Part shown: positions 7,277 through 15,193 of the stretch, piece after piece
Layout: every line of letters begins with the position of its first letter
How positions within the stretch are numbered: position 1 is the first letter of the stretch
Source: Paracidobacterium acidisoli
GTDB taxonomy: Bacteria; Acidobacteriota; Terriglobia; Terriglobales; Acidobacteriaceae
Direction: 5' to 3'
Assembly (NCBI RefSeq): GCF_003428625.2
Contig: NZ_QVQT02000002.1
Location: forward strand, 655,026-719,025
Length of the DNA stretch: 64,000 nt
The notes under the pieces: model-generated
What the model saw: only the letters and a program-made list of their open reading frames with translations
Told to the model about the DNA's origin: nothing
Database searches by the model: none
Translations under genes and position numbers: made by a program

Positions 7277-8071
7277 CTATCCTGCCGCCGCAGTCGCTTT
7301 TGCTTTCCCAGGCAGCACCGGCAGCGCCTTTGACTTCGCCCACATCACCAGGCCCGCGCCCACAATCACCGCGCCGATGCTGGCCATCTGCGCGTTGCTC
7401 ATGCCCCAGTAGAGCTTTGGATTGATGCGCACAAACTCCACCAGAAACCGCGCGATCCCGGTGTAGATCAGGTATTCGCCCGTCATCTCGCCCAGCGGTC
7501 TGGCGACTTCGGGCCGTCCCCGCCGCCACAGAACCCAGGCAATCACCAGCGCCGCGATCAGCTCGTAAATCGGCGTCGGATGCACCCTCACGCCCGGAGG
7601 CGTCGGCACCAGCCCATGCGGAAAGCCCATGCCCCACGGCAGCTTCGTCGGAATCCCGTAATCCCCATCGCCGGAGACCAGGCACCCCAGCCGCCCCACA
7701 CCGTATCCCACAGCCGCCGCCGAGGCCGAAAGATCCAGCATCGCCAGGCTGCCGACTTTGTACACGCGGCCCTGCCACATCAGCGTCAGAATCGAGGCAA
7801 TCAGCCCGCCGTACCACGCAAAGCCCGCGCGATCAAAGAGCAGATCCGCCGGATGCAGCATCAGAGCGTGCGGCGTCTCCAGCACGTGCCACAGCTTCGA
7901 GCCGATCACGCCCATTACCGTCGCCACGGCAACGATGCTGATCGCATCCGCTTCAATCTTCCAGCGCCGGAAGTTGCGATGCAGCACCCAGCAGGCGCAC
8001 ACCGCGGCCAGCCAGAGCATAATGCCGAACGTTCCCAGGGAAAAACGGCCAAGGTGAATAAATGGATACAT
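7277..8071 (-). CDS. lgt: Prolipoprotein diacylglyceryl transferase (variant active-site motif)
   Basis: Inner-membrane enzyme that adds diacylglycerol to the lipobox cysteine of prolipoproteins. It is a 264-residue polytopic protein starting MYPFIHLGRFSLGTFGI, with several hydrophobic segments. YGGLIASI corresponds to the phospholipid-binding region and HPTPIYE to the family HPxQLYE motif. The signature usually written GRxGNFxNGE reads GRLGCLVSGDGDYG here, so the conserved Asn and Glu are Cys and Asp. The substitution may define a subfamily. Lipoproteins are encoded nearby (24779, 29878), consistent with a need for Lgt. Confidence 0.85.
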   Translation of the reverse strand: MYPFIHLGRFSLGTFGIMLWLAAVCACWVLHRNFRRWKIEADAISIVAVATVMGVIGSKLWHVLETPHALMLHPADLLFDRAGFAWYGGLIASILTLMWQGRVYKVGSLAMLDLSASAAAVGYGVGRLGCLVSGDGDYGIPTKLPWGMGFPHGLVPTPPGVRVHPTPIYELIAALVIAWVLWRRGRPEVARPLGEMTGEYLIYTGIARFLVEFVRINPKLYWGMSNAQMASIGAVIVGAGLVMWAKSKALPVLPGKAKATAAAG

Positions 8072-8165
8072 AAGTTAAGAAAGTCTATCCTCCAGTATAT
8101 CCGTCCACACGCGCCGCCTCCCGCGTCCGCTCTTCCACAAGGCGGTTTCACGCTAAACTTGAGGT

Positions 8166-8714
8166 GTGAGCACACCGACCGCAGTCGCAGGACTCGAAAT
8201 CCTCTTCAGCCGTGAACAGATCCATCAGCGCGTCGCCGAAATCGGCCGGCAGATCGATCAGGACTTCGCCGGTGAGCGCATCATCCTGGTTGGCGTGCTG
8301 AAGGGCGCCGCCATCTTTCTCTCCGACCTTGCGCGCAACATCTCCATTGAAAACACCTTCGACTTTGTCGCCGTCTCCAGCTACGGCAAGGGCCAGCGCA
8401 CCTCGGGCGCCGTCCGCCTCATCAAAGACCTCGACGCGCACATCGAGAACAAAAACGTCATCATCGTCGAAGACATTCTCGATACCGGCCTCACCCTCTG
8501 CTTCCTGCGCAGTCTCTTCGAGCAGCACAAGCCCAGGTCGCTCCGCATCGCCGCCCTGCTCGACAAGCCCTCCCGCCGCCTCGAAAAAATCGACGCCGAT
8601 TACGTTGGCTTTACCATTCCGAACCAGTTCGTCGTAGGCTATGGAATGGATTATGCGGAGCGCTTTCGCAATCTGCCCGACATCTGCCTCATGCCGCCCG
8701 ATTTCCCCGAATAG
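8166..8714 (+). CDS. hpt: Hypoxanthine phosphoribosyltransferase
   Basis: Purine salvage enzyme that makes IMP or GMP from hypoxanthine or guanine and PRPP. A 182-residue protein with the PRPP-binding loop VIIVEDILDTGLTL, the preceding VGVLKGAAIFLSDL loop and the C-terminal DYVGFTIPNQFVVGYGMDYA, which together define bacterial HPRT. Translation starts at GTG 8166. It is divergent from lgt and followed 30 bases later by deoC, forming a small nucleoside-salvage group. Confidence 0.95.
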   Translation: MSTPTAVAGLEILFSREQIHQRVAEIGRQIDQDFAGERIILVGVLKGAAIFLSDLARNISIENTFDFVAVSSYGKGQRTSGAVRLIKDLDAHIENKNVIIVEDILDTGLTLCFLRSLFEQHKPRSLRIAALLDKPSRRLEKIDADYVGFTIPNQFVVGYGMDYAERFRNLPDICLMPPDFPE

Positions 8715-8744
8715 CGCACCTTATCTTCCCCAGGAGTACAACGC

Positions 8745-9524
8745 ATGAGCGCACCTCTGATAGACGATCCTGAGCTGGAGGCTGGCAGCTTCGACGCCGA
8801 AGCCTTCGCCGGCCACGCGCTCGCCTCTCCGCAAAACCTTGCCGCCGTCCTCGATCACACGCTGCTCAAACCCGAAGCGACTCGCGATCAGGTGGCAAAG
8901 CTCTGCCGCGAGGCCGCCGAATACCGCTTTGCCTGTGCCATGGTCAACCCCGTCTGGGCAGCCTTCGCCTGCTCCGAGCTCGCCGGCTCCGGCGTTCCCG
9001 CCGGTGTCGTCATCGGCTTCCCTCTCGGCGCGTCGCTGGCCACCACCAAACGCGACGAGACCGCGATCCTCGTCCGTCTCGGCGCCCACGACATCGACAT
9101 GGTGCTCAACATCGGACTGCTCAGGTCCGGCGACAACCGGGCCGTCCAGCAGGATATCCGCGGCGTGGCCGAGATCGCCCACGATGCCGGAGCCATCGTC
9201 AAAGTCATCCTCGAGACCTGCCTGCTGAATGTCGAAGAGAAGCTCCGCGCCTCGGAGCTGGCCATCGCCGCCGGAGCCGACTTCCTCAAGACCAGCACCG
9301 GCTTCTCCACCGGCGGAGCCACCCCGGAAGACATCGCGCTCATGCGCGGCGTGGCCGGCAGCCGCTGCGGCATCAAGGCCTCAGGCGGCATCCGCACCCT
9401 CGACGACGCGCGCAGAATGCTCAGTGCCGGAGCCAGCCGCATCGGCGCCAGCGCCTCCGTCGCCATCGTCCGCGAGCTGACCCAGGGTTCAGAGCGCGGC
9501 GCTCAAAACACCGGCGGCTACTGA
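8745..9524 (+). CDS. deoC: Deoxyribose-phosphate aldolase
   Basis: Cleaves 2-deoxyribose 5-phosphate to acetaldehyde and glyceraldehyde 3-phosphate. A 259-residue TIM barrel with DHTLLKPEAT near residue 32, FPLGASLATTKRDET, the Schiff-base lysine Lys182 in FLKTSTGFSTGGAT and the second lysine in IKASGGIRT. CAGGAG stands eight bases before the ATG. It lies directly after hpt, feeding deoxynucleoside carbon into the glycolysis served by tpiA. Confidence 0.96.
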   Translation: MSAPLIDDPELEAGSFDAEAFAGHALASPQNLAAVLDHTLLKPEATRDQVAKLCREAAEYRFACAMVNPVWAAFACSELAGSGVPAGVVIGFPLGASLATTKRDETAILVRLGAHDIDMVLNIGLLRSGDNRAVQQDIRGVAEIAHDAGAIVKVILETCLLNVEEKLRASELAIAAGADFLKTSTGFSTGGATPEDIALMRGVAGSRCGIKASGGIRTLDDARRMLSAGASRIGASASVAIVRELTQGSERGAQNTGGY

Positions 9525-9677
9525 GAAACGCCGTCCGTCTCTGTGCGCAACCGCTATCCCAGGAAAATGGTTCGCATCAGGATATAACTCAAAAGTGGCT
9601 GCAGGCTCCGCCTTGTATTCGGTACCCTGTCCTCGGGAGCGCTGAGCCCTGTATCATTTTTCGTCGACAGGAGAATC

Positions 9678-11492
9678 GTGTCCGAACAGTCTCAGAACAA
9701 GCCCGGCGAAGAAGTATTTGAAGGAGACTACCGGCCCAGCTCTCCCGAGGCGCTGACCAGCCCTGGTCAGGCGCGCGTCGATCCCCTGCAGACCGAATTC
9801 CTGATCCGCCTCGCCGACGCCCTCAACACCACCCTCGACCTGCAGACGCTGCTCGAGCGCACCGCCTCGCTCGTCCGCGCCGTCATCGACTACCGCATCT
9901 TCGCCATCCTGCTGCTCAACGACCGCACCGGCGATCTCCGCATGCGCTTCCAGCTCGGACACACGCCCGAGGTCGAGCGCATGCGCATCAAAATCGGCCA
10001 GGGAGTCGTCGGCGATGTCGCCCAGCGCCGCGAGCCCATCCTCCTCAATGACGTCACGCAGGTGTCGAACTACATCAACGCCAACCCCGACGTCCGCTCC
10101 GAGCTCGCCGTTCCGCTCATCGTCAAAAACCGCCTCATCGGCGTCATCGACATTCAGTCCGAACAGCCCGGCTACTTTTCCACCGAGCATCAGCGCCTGC
10201 TCACCCTCACCGCCTCGCGCATCGCTCAGGCCATTGAAAACGCCCGCCTCTACACCCGCGTGGCGCGCCAGGCGCAGACCCTTCAGGTGCTCAACGAGAT
10301 CAGCCGCGAGCTCACCTCCATCCTCGACCTCGACGAGCTGCTCGAGCGCATCGGCCAGCTTCTCCGCCGCATCATCGACTATCAGATGTTCTCCGTCTGG
10401 CTCGTCAATGAGCGCGACCGCCTGCTCGAGGCCCGCTTCGCCACGCGCTTCGGCGAGCGCCTCGACATCACCGTCAAGCTGCCCGTCGACGAGGGCCTTT
10501 GCGGCATCGCCATCGCCGAGCGCCGCGTCGTCAACATCCCCGACGTGCGCAAAGACCCGCGCTACCACATGATGAACCCCGAGACGCGCTCCGAGATGGC
10601 CGTCCCGCTCATCCACAAAGGCGCCGTCATCGGCGTCCTCGACATCGAGCACACCCGCACCAGCTACTTCAACGAAGACCACGAGCGCGCCGTCACCACC
10701 CTCGCCGCCCAGGTCGCCATCGCCATCGAGAACGCCCGCCTCTACCAGCGCGTCACCCAGCAGGAGCAGCGCCTCGAGCGCGATCTCTCCATGGCCCGCG
10801 AAGTCCAGCTCCGCCTTCTGCCGCCCGCGAAGCCGCAGCACAGGCGCGCCGAGTTCTCCGCCCGCTTCGTCCCCGCCCGCACCATCGGCGGCGACCTCTA
10901 CGACTTCCTGCAGTACGACGAAAACCGCAGCGCCATCGCCCTCGGCGACGTCAGCGGCAAGGCCGCGCCCGCCGCGCTCTATGCCGCCCTGGTCAGCGGC
11001 ATCATGCGCTCCGTGTCGAACCAGCATCTCTCGCCCTCCGAGATGCTCCGCACCCTCAACGACGCCCTCCAGGAGCGCCGCCTCGACTCGCAGTACGTCG
11101 CCATGCTCTTCGCCGTCTGGAACGACGAGAACCTCACCCTCCAGATCGCCAACGCCGGCGCCGTCCAGCCGCTCTTCTGCCGCTCCGGCGAGGTCGAGAC
11201 CATCAAGGCCGAAGGCTTCCCCCTCGGCATGTTCCCCAACGCCGAATACGAGGAGTTCAGCCTCGCCACCCAGCCCGGCGATTCGCTCATCTTCTTCAGC
11301 GACGGCATCCCCGACGCGCAGAACAGCGCCGGCGAGATGTATGGAAACGAGCGCCTCATCGCCTGCGTGCGTAAAAACCATCAGAAATCCGCCTCGAAGA
11401 TCGCCGAAGCTATCATCGGCGAAGTGGCAAAGTTCCAGGGCAAACGCGAGCGCTTCGACGATGAAACCGTCGTCGTCCTCCGAGTCCTCTGA
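9678..11492 (+). CDS. GAF-GAF-PP2C (RsbU/SpoIIE-type) phosphatase
   Basis: A 604-residue soluble signalling protein. Two GAF domains lie at about residues 35-195 and 210-370, and a short coiled linker (QQEQRLERDLSMAREVQLRLLPP) leads to a SpoIIE/PP2C phosphatase domain at about 395-604. Metal-binding motifs RTIGGDLYDF, ALGDVSGKAAPAALYA and the late FFSDGIPDAQN with DDETVVVL are present. Such proteins dephosphorylate anti-sigma-antagonist proteins in partner switching, but no STAS protein or kinase partner is adjacent. The start is GTG with AGGAGAATC before it. Confidence 0.9.
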   Translation: MSEQSQNKPGEEVFEGDYRPSSPEALTSPGQARVDPLQTEFLIRLADALNTTLDLQTLLERTASLVRAVIDYRIFAILLLNDRTGDLRMRFQLGHTPEVERMRIKIGQGVVGDVAQRREPILLNDVTQVSNYINANPDVRSELAVPLIVKNRLIGVIDIQSEQPGYFSTEHQRLLTLTASRIAQAIENARLYTRVARQAQTLQVLNEISRELTSILDLDELLERIGQLLRRIIDYQMFSVWLVNERDRLLEARFATRFGERLDITVKLPVDEGLCGIAIAERRVVNIPDVRKDPRYHMMNPETRSEMAVPLIHKGAVIGVLDIEHTRTSYFNEDHERAVTTLAAQVAIAIENARLYQRVTQQEQRLERDLSMAREVQLRLLPPAKPQHRRAEFSARFVPARTIGGDLYDFLQYDENRSAIALGDVSGKAAPAALYAALVSGIMRSVSNQHLSPSEMLRTLNDALQERRLDSQYVAMLFAVWNDENLTLQIANAGAVQPLFCRSGEVETIKAEGFPLGMFPNAEYEEFSLATQPGDSLIFFSDGIPDAQNSAGEMYGNERLIACVRKNHQKSASKIAEAIIGEVAKFQGKRERFDDETVVVLRVL

Positions 11493-11686
11493 CCCCGGCG
11501 CTTCATATCACAAGCCCTGCTCCAGGATCTGTGAAAATTTCCACACCGAGACGCTTTTCCCAAAGCGGCATCGTATGGTACTGAAGTTGCATTCGGGACG
11601 CCGAAAAGATCGGCAGGAGTCGCGTCCGCGAGTTACACTTTGACCAATATCTTCACTTTTCAGCAGATTCGACGGAAGCAAACGGT

Positions 11687-13444
11687 ATGCCACTTCTCCA
11701 ACCCAGGCTGAGCCTCAAGGTCTCACAACGGCAGATTCTCACGCCCGGCCTGATGCAGATGGTCAGCGTCCTCGCGCTGAACAAGCTGGAGCTGAAGGAG
11801 ATGATCGCCGCCGAAATCGTTGAAAATCCCGTCCTTGAGGAGCTCGAGGAGCACGTTCCGCTCCTTGACGACGTCGCCCGCGAGGAAGAACAGCGCGACC
11901 GCCCCGTCGATCTCCAGGCCTCCGCCACTGAGCCGGAGAAAAAAGACCCCTTCGACGAGATCGACTTCGGCTCCTACTTCCAGGATTATCTCGACCCCGG
12001 CTTCCGCTCTCCCGGCAGCTTCGAGGAGATCGAGCGCCCCTCGCTGGAAAACTTCCTCTCTTCGCCCGGCACGCTCAGCGACCATCTCTTCTGGCAGCTC
12101 GGCTCGCTCAGCCTCTCGCCTGCCCTCCGCGAAGCCGCCGAATTCATCATCGGCAACCTCAATGAGGACGGCTATCTCACCGCGACCGATGCGGAGCTCC
12201 TCGAAGGCTATCTCCGCGAGCAGCTCAACCCTGAAGAAGGAAGCGAAGACGCCGCGCACCGGCCCGCGCCGGCGCCGGAGGCAGCGCTGCCGGCCGTTCC
12301 GCAGGCGATAATCGATCGCGCCCGCAACCAGCTCGCCGCCGCCCTTCACACCGTCCGCCAGCTCGACCCCATCGGCGTCGCCACCCGCGATCTGCGCGAG
12401 TGCCTTCTCCTTCAGATCGAGGCGCAGCGTCGTGAATTCGATCTCATCTTCCGCCGCCGCCACGCCGCTGCGGAAACCGCTGCCGCCAACGGCCATCACG
12501 CCGAAGCCGCATCCGATTCCTCGCCCGATACCGTGTCTGCAGCAGCCGGCGACCCTCCCGCGGCCCCGGCCAGACACTCTGATCCCAGATCGGCTGATAC
12601 CAGATCGGCTGATTCCGGACCCTCCGATCCCCGCACCGCCGTCTTCGACCTTGCCTCCCGCATCATCGACCGTCACATGGCGCAGCTGCAGAAGCGCGAT
12701 CACCGCGAGCTCGCCCGGGCCGTCGGCTGCAGCGTCGAAGAGACGCAGCACGCCGTCGAATTCATCCGTACCCTCGATCCGCGCCCCGGCCAGCGCTACA
12801 ACCGCGACGAAGCCCGCCTCATCGAGCCCGACGTCGCCTTCGTACGGCGCGGTGAAGAGTACGTTGTGGTCATGAATGAGGAAGATCTTCCCACCCTGCG
12901 TCTCAACCAGGGGTACCGCCGCCTGCTGACAAAGGATGGCGCGGAAAAAGATGTAAAGGATTACGTCCGCGAGCGCTACCGCTCCGCGCTCCAGCTCATG
13001 CGTAACATCGAGCAGCGCAAGAACACCATTCTCCGCACCTGCGAGGCCATCGTCCGCCGCCAGACCGACTTCCTCGAAAAGGGCGTCGACGCTATGCGCC
13101 CCATGATGATCAAGGAGGTCGCCGAAGAGATCGGCGTGCACCCCTCCACCGTCAGCCGCGCCGTCTCGAACAAATACGTGCACACGCCGCAGGGTGTCTT
13201 CGAGCTGCGCTTCTTCTTCTCCGAAGGCGTCAACGGACCCGAAGGCTCCGCCACGCCGCTCGTGCTGCTCAAACGCCGCGTCAAAAAGCTCATTGAAGAG
13301 GAGGACCCCGGCAAACCTCTTACCGACGATCAGATCGCCACCATGCTGCAGAGCCAGGGCATCGACGTCACCCGCCGCACTGTAGCCAAATATCGCGAAG
13401 ACCTGCGCATCCCAAGCACGCATCAGCGCCGCGTTCGCAGTTAA
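11687..13444 (+). CDS. rpoN: RNA polymerase sigma-54 factor
   Basis: Alternative sigma factor for enhancer-dependent promoters, 585 residues and longer than the usual 430-500. Region I starts MPLLQPRLSLKVSQRQILTP with the glutamine-rich-type helix LKEMIAAEIVENPVLEE. The core-binding and DNA-binding parts follow: PIGVATRDLRECLLLQ, HPSTVSRAVSNKYVHTP and the RpoN box RRTVAKYREDLRIPS. The extra length lies in a low-complexity acidic/Ala-Pro insertion (about residues 190-320) that contains an in-frame 15-bp tandem repeat. hpf follows 64 bases later, as in many bacteria. Confidence 0.96.
   Translation: MPLLQPRLSLKVSQRQILTPGLMQMVSVLALNKLELKEMIAAEIVENPVLEELEEHVPLLDDVAREEEQRDRPVDLQASATEPEKKDPFDEIDFGSYFQDYLDPGFRSPGSFEEIERPSLENFLSSPGTLSDHLFWQLGSLSLSPALREAAEFIIGNLNEDGYLTATDAELLEGYLREQLNPEEGSEDAAHRPAPAPEAALPAVPQAIIDRARNQLAAALHTVRQLDPIGVATRDLRECLLLQIEAQRREFDLIFRRRHAAAETAAANGHHAEAASDSSPDTVSAAAGDPPAAPARHSDPRSADTRSADSGPSDPRTAVFDLASRIIDRHMAQLQKRDHRELARAVGCSVEETQHAVEFIRTLDPRPGQRYNRDEARLIEPDVAFVRRGEEYVVVMNEEDLPTLRLNQGYRRLLTKDGAEKDVKDYVRERYRSALQLMRNIEQRKNTILRTCEAIVRRQTDFLEKGVDAMRPMMIKEVAEEIGVHPSTVSRAVSNKYVHTPQGVFELRFFFSEGVNGPEGSATPLVLLKRRVKKLIEEEDPGKPLTDDQIATMLQSQGIDVTRRTVAKYREDLRIPSTHQRRVRS
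12581..12640 (+). repeat. In-frame 15-bp tandem repeat in rpoN
   Basis: Four units of 15 bp: GATCCCAGATCGGCT, GATACCAGATCGGCT, GATTCCGGACCCTCC and GATCCCCGCACCGCC. The first two differ at one base. They encode DPRSA-DTRSA-DSGPS-DPRTA in the linker of sigma-54. Confidence 0.7.
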
Positions 13445-13458
13445 CGCGCCGCAGGAGC

Positions 13459-13503
13459 TACAATCTCGCTTTCTGTGCTTTCACAGTCCCCTCCGGGAGG
13501 GAG
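13459..13503 (+). promoter_or_regulatory. hpf promoter -10 and Shine-Dalgarno hairpin
   Basis: TACAAT (13459-13464) resembles a -10 element; the best -35 (TTCGCA) is 19 bases upstream. A small stem CTGTG-CTTT-CACAG follows (13473-13486). CCCTC (89-93) and GAGGG (13497-13501) then form a stem that includes the Shine-Dalgarno GGGAGGGAG before the ATG at 13509, so ribosome access may be structured. Confidence 0.42.
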
Positions 13504-13508
13504 CCCAA

Positions 13509-14198
13509 ATGCAAATCGAGTACACCGGAAGGCAAGTCACCGTTACACCTGCCCTGCGTAAACTGGCCGAAGAAGGCCTGGCCCGTATCTCCAAAATCCT
13601 GCCCCGCATTACCTCCGTCCATCTCGTTCTTTCATCGGAAAAGTACCGTCACTGCGCCGAGCTTACGATCAAAACCCGTCAGCAGAACATCGTCGGCATC
13701 GCCGAATCCACCAGCATGGATACCGCGCTCCGCGAAGCCCTCGACAAGGCCGAGGCCCAGGCCATCCGCTACAAAAAGCGCCTGCAGTCGGTCAAGCGTC
13801 AGCCCAGGGCGGAAAAGCTTCCTGCCGAGCCGCAGCTCGCGCGCCGAGCCGCAGCCCGCACCGCGCCCGAGCCGGTCGAGCCTGCCGCGCCGTCCAATGG
13901 ACACTCCGCAGCGGCATCGTCCCGCGCCCGCGCCAACGGCAAAAAGCCTCTGCCCGCCGGCCGTCAGCCGGTGCTGCCCGTCACCGTCCACACCTTTCCC
14001 GCGAAGGCTCCCATCCATGAGCCGCACATCGTTCGCTCCGTCGACTCCGTCGCGCTCCGCCCCATGACCCTCGAAGAGGCCGTCAAGGAGGCCGAGTTCC
14101 GCGACCGCGAAGTCTTCGTCTTCCGCAACAATGAAGGCAACGTCTGCGTTCTGCACCGCAAGCGCGACGGCAGGATGGAGCTGATCGAAGCTCCTTAA
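13509..14198 (+). CDS. hpf: Ribosome hibernation promoting factor, long form
   Basis: Binds the 30S subunit and dimerises ribosomes into inactive 100S particles in slow growth. The 229 residues comprise an S30AE domain (1-95: MQIEYTGRQVTVTPALR, SSEKYRHCAELTIK), an Ala/Pro-rich linker (about 100-175) and a C-terminal dimerisation domain (about 180-229). The C-terminal domain shows RPMTLEEAVKEAEFRDREVF, FRNNEGNVCVLHRKRDG and LIEAP, typical of the long form. It follows rpoN, a conserved neighbourhood. A Shine-Dalgarno site is inside a small hairpin. Confidence 0.94.
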   Translation: MQIEYTGRQVTVTPALRKLAEEGLARISKILPRITSVHLVLSSEKYRHCAELTIKTRQQNIVGIAESTSMDTALREALDKAEAQAIRYKKRLQSVKRQPRAEKLPAEPQLARRAAARTAPEPVEPAAPSNGHSAAASSRARANGKKPLPAGRQPVLPVTVHTFPAKAPIHEPHIVRSVDSVALRPMTLEEAVKEAEFRDREVFVFRNNEGNVCVLHRKRDGRMELIEAP

Positions 14199-14249
14199 AA
14201 TCGCACCGGAGCCGCGTACGAGCGCGTGAATTTGCTAAAGTTCTCTCCT

Positions 14250-15041
14250 ATGGCCATTCACCCCGCTCGTACCGCGCTCCGTCTCGCCCTGCCCGCACTT
14301 TTCTCTACCTTCCTGCTCTGTGCCGCGCCGCATCTCCGCGCGCAGACGCCCGAGGTTCCCGAATGGGCTCTCCCCGGCTCAGCGACGCACGTGCAGGTGC
14401 CGCCGCCCGCAGGCTTCCACCGCCCCACCCGCACCTCCGACATGCCCATCGGCATCTTTCAGGGCCAGTCCGACGTGGGCGGAGCGCTCGTCCCCGGCTC
14501 ATCCACCTACGATCCCGCGACGAAGCAGTACACCATCCACTCCGCGGGCTATAACATCTGGTATTCGCGCGACGAGTTCCGCTTCCTCTGGAGAAAAGCC
14601 TCCGGAGACATCTCTCTCGCCGCCGACGCCTCCTTCCCCGACCCGAAGGGTTACGGCGACCGCAAAGTCGTCCTCGTCATCCGCCAGAGCCTCGACGACG
14701 ACGCGAAGGAGGCGATGCTCGGCGAGCACGGCACCGGCATGATCCACCTCGCCTGGCGCCCCGATCCCGGAGCCTTCATCAAGGACATGCAGTACCGCTT
14801 CAGCGGAACCATCTCCGGCATCAAAGCGAAGCGCATCGGCATCGAAAAGCGCGGCGACTCCATCGCCATCTTCGTTTCCTTGCAGGGAGAGCCCATGCAC
14901 CAGTTCGGCCCGCCCATTCAGCTTCACTTCGACGGCCCGTTCTACGTCGGCATCGGCTTCTGCTCGCATCTGGCCGCCACCGTCGACACCGGCGACTTCT
15001 CCGACGTTCTCTTCCGCAACGCCGCCGGCAAAGTCCGCTGA
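14250..15041 (+). CDS. Secreted protein of unknown function, DUF1349-like fold suspected
   Basis: A 263-residue protein with a signal peptide (MAIHPARTALRLALPALFST, with cleavage expected after HLRAQ). The mature part shows alternating beta-rich segments (YNIWYSRDEFRFLWRKASGD, GMIHLAWRPDPG, PFYVGIGFCSH) that resemble the concanavalin-like DUF1349 family. In acidobacteria such proteins are often labelled as Tol biopolymer transporters without direct proof. An in-frame GTG at 14226 would add eight residues; ATG 14250 gives the better signal peptide. The substrate is unknown. Confidence 0.6.
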   Translation: MAIHPARTALRLALPALFSTFLLCAAPHLRAQTPEVPEWALPGSATHVQVPPPAGFHRPTRTSDMPIGIFQGQSDVGGALVPGSSTYDPATKQYTIHSAGYNIWYSRDEFRFLWRKASGDISLAADASFPDPKGYGDRKVVLVIRQSLDDDAKEAMLGEHGTGMIHLAWRPDPGAFIKDMQYRFSGTISGIKAKRIGIEKRGDSIAIFVSLQGEPMHQFGPPIQLHFDGPFYVGIGFCSHLAATVDTGDFSDVLFRNAAGKVR

Positions 15042-15056
15042 GCGGAAAAAGGCTGG

Positions 15057-15085
15057 CCCACACAGGCTTCTTTCGCCTGTGTGGG
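15057..15085. terminator. Strong hairpin after the secreted-protein gene
   Basis: CCCACACAGGC (15057-15067) and GCCTGTGTGGG (15075-15085) form a perfect 11-bp stem with a 7-nt loop, 16 bases after the stop codon. There is no T-run on the plus strand; a TTTTT lies a few bases past the stem on the minus strand. Terminator function is likely but not certain. Confidence 0.55.
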
Positions 15086-15193
15086 AACATCCTCTGCCCG
15101 TGGAGTTTTCCCGCCAGTGCATCCGTAATTTACCCTGATCGGGTCGCAGCGTCAGGGAAAGCTCCCGCTGCTGCGCACCGCCCTTAGGCCATC

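Noticed and set aside
9654-11381. 575-codon minus-strand open frame opposite the GAF-GAF-PP2C gene
   Set aside because: Low-complexity Ala/Gly/Glu/Asp/Val composition typical of the antisense of a GC-rich gene; the plus-strand protein has clear domains.
11723-13423. 566-codon minus-strand open frame opposite rpoN
   Set aside because: Antisense shadow of a well-conserved sigma-54 gene; no domain recognisable.
15057-15085. Riboswitch or small RNA at the 11-bp hairpin
   Set aside because: A lone simple stem-loop after a stop codon is best read as a 3'-end structure.
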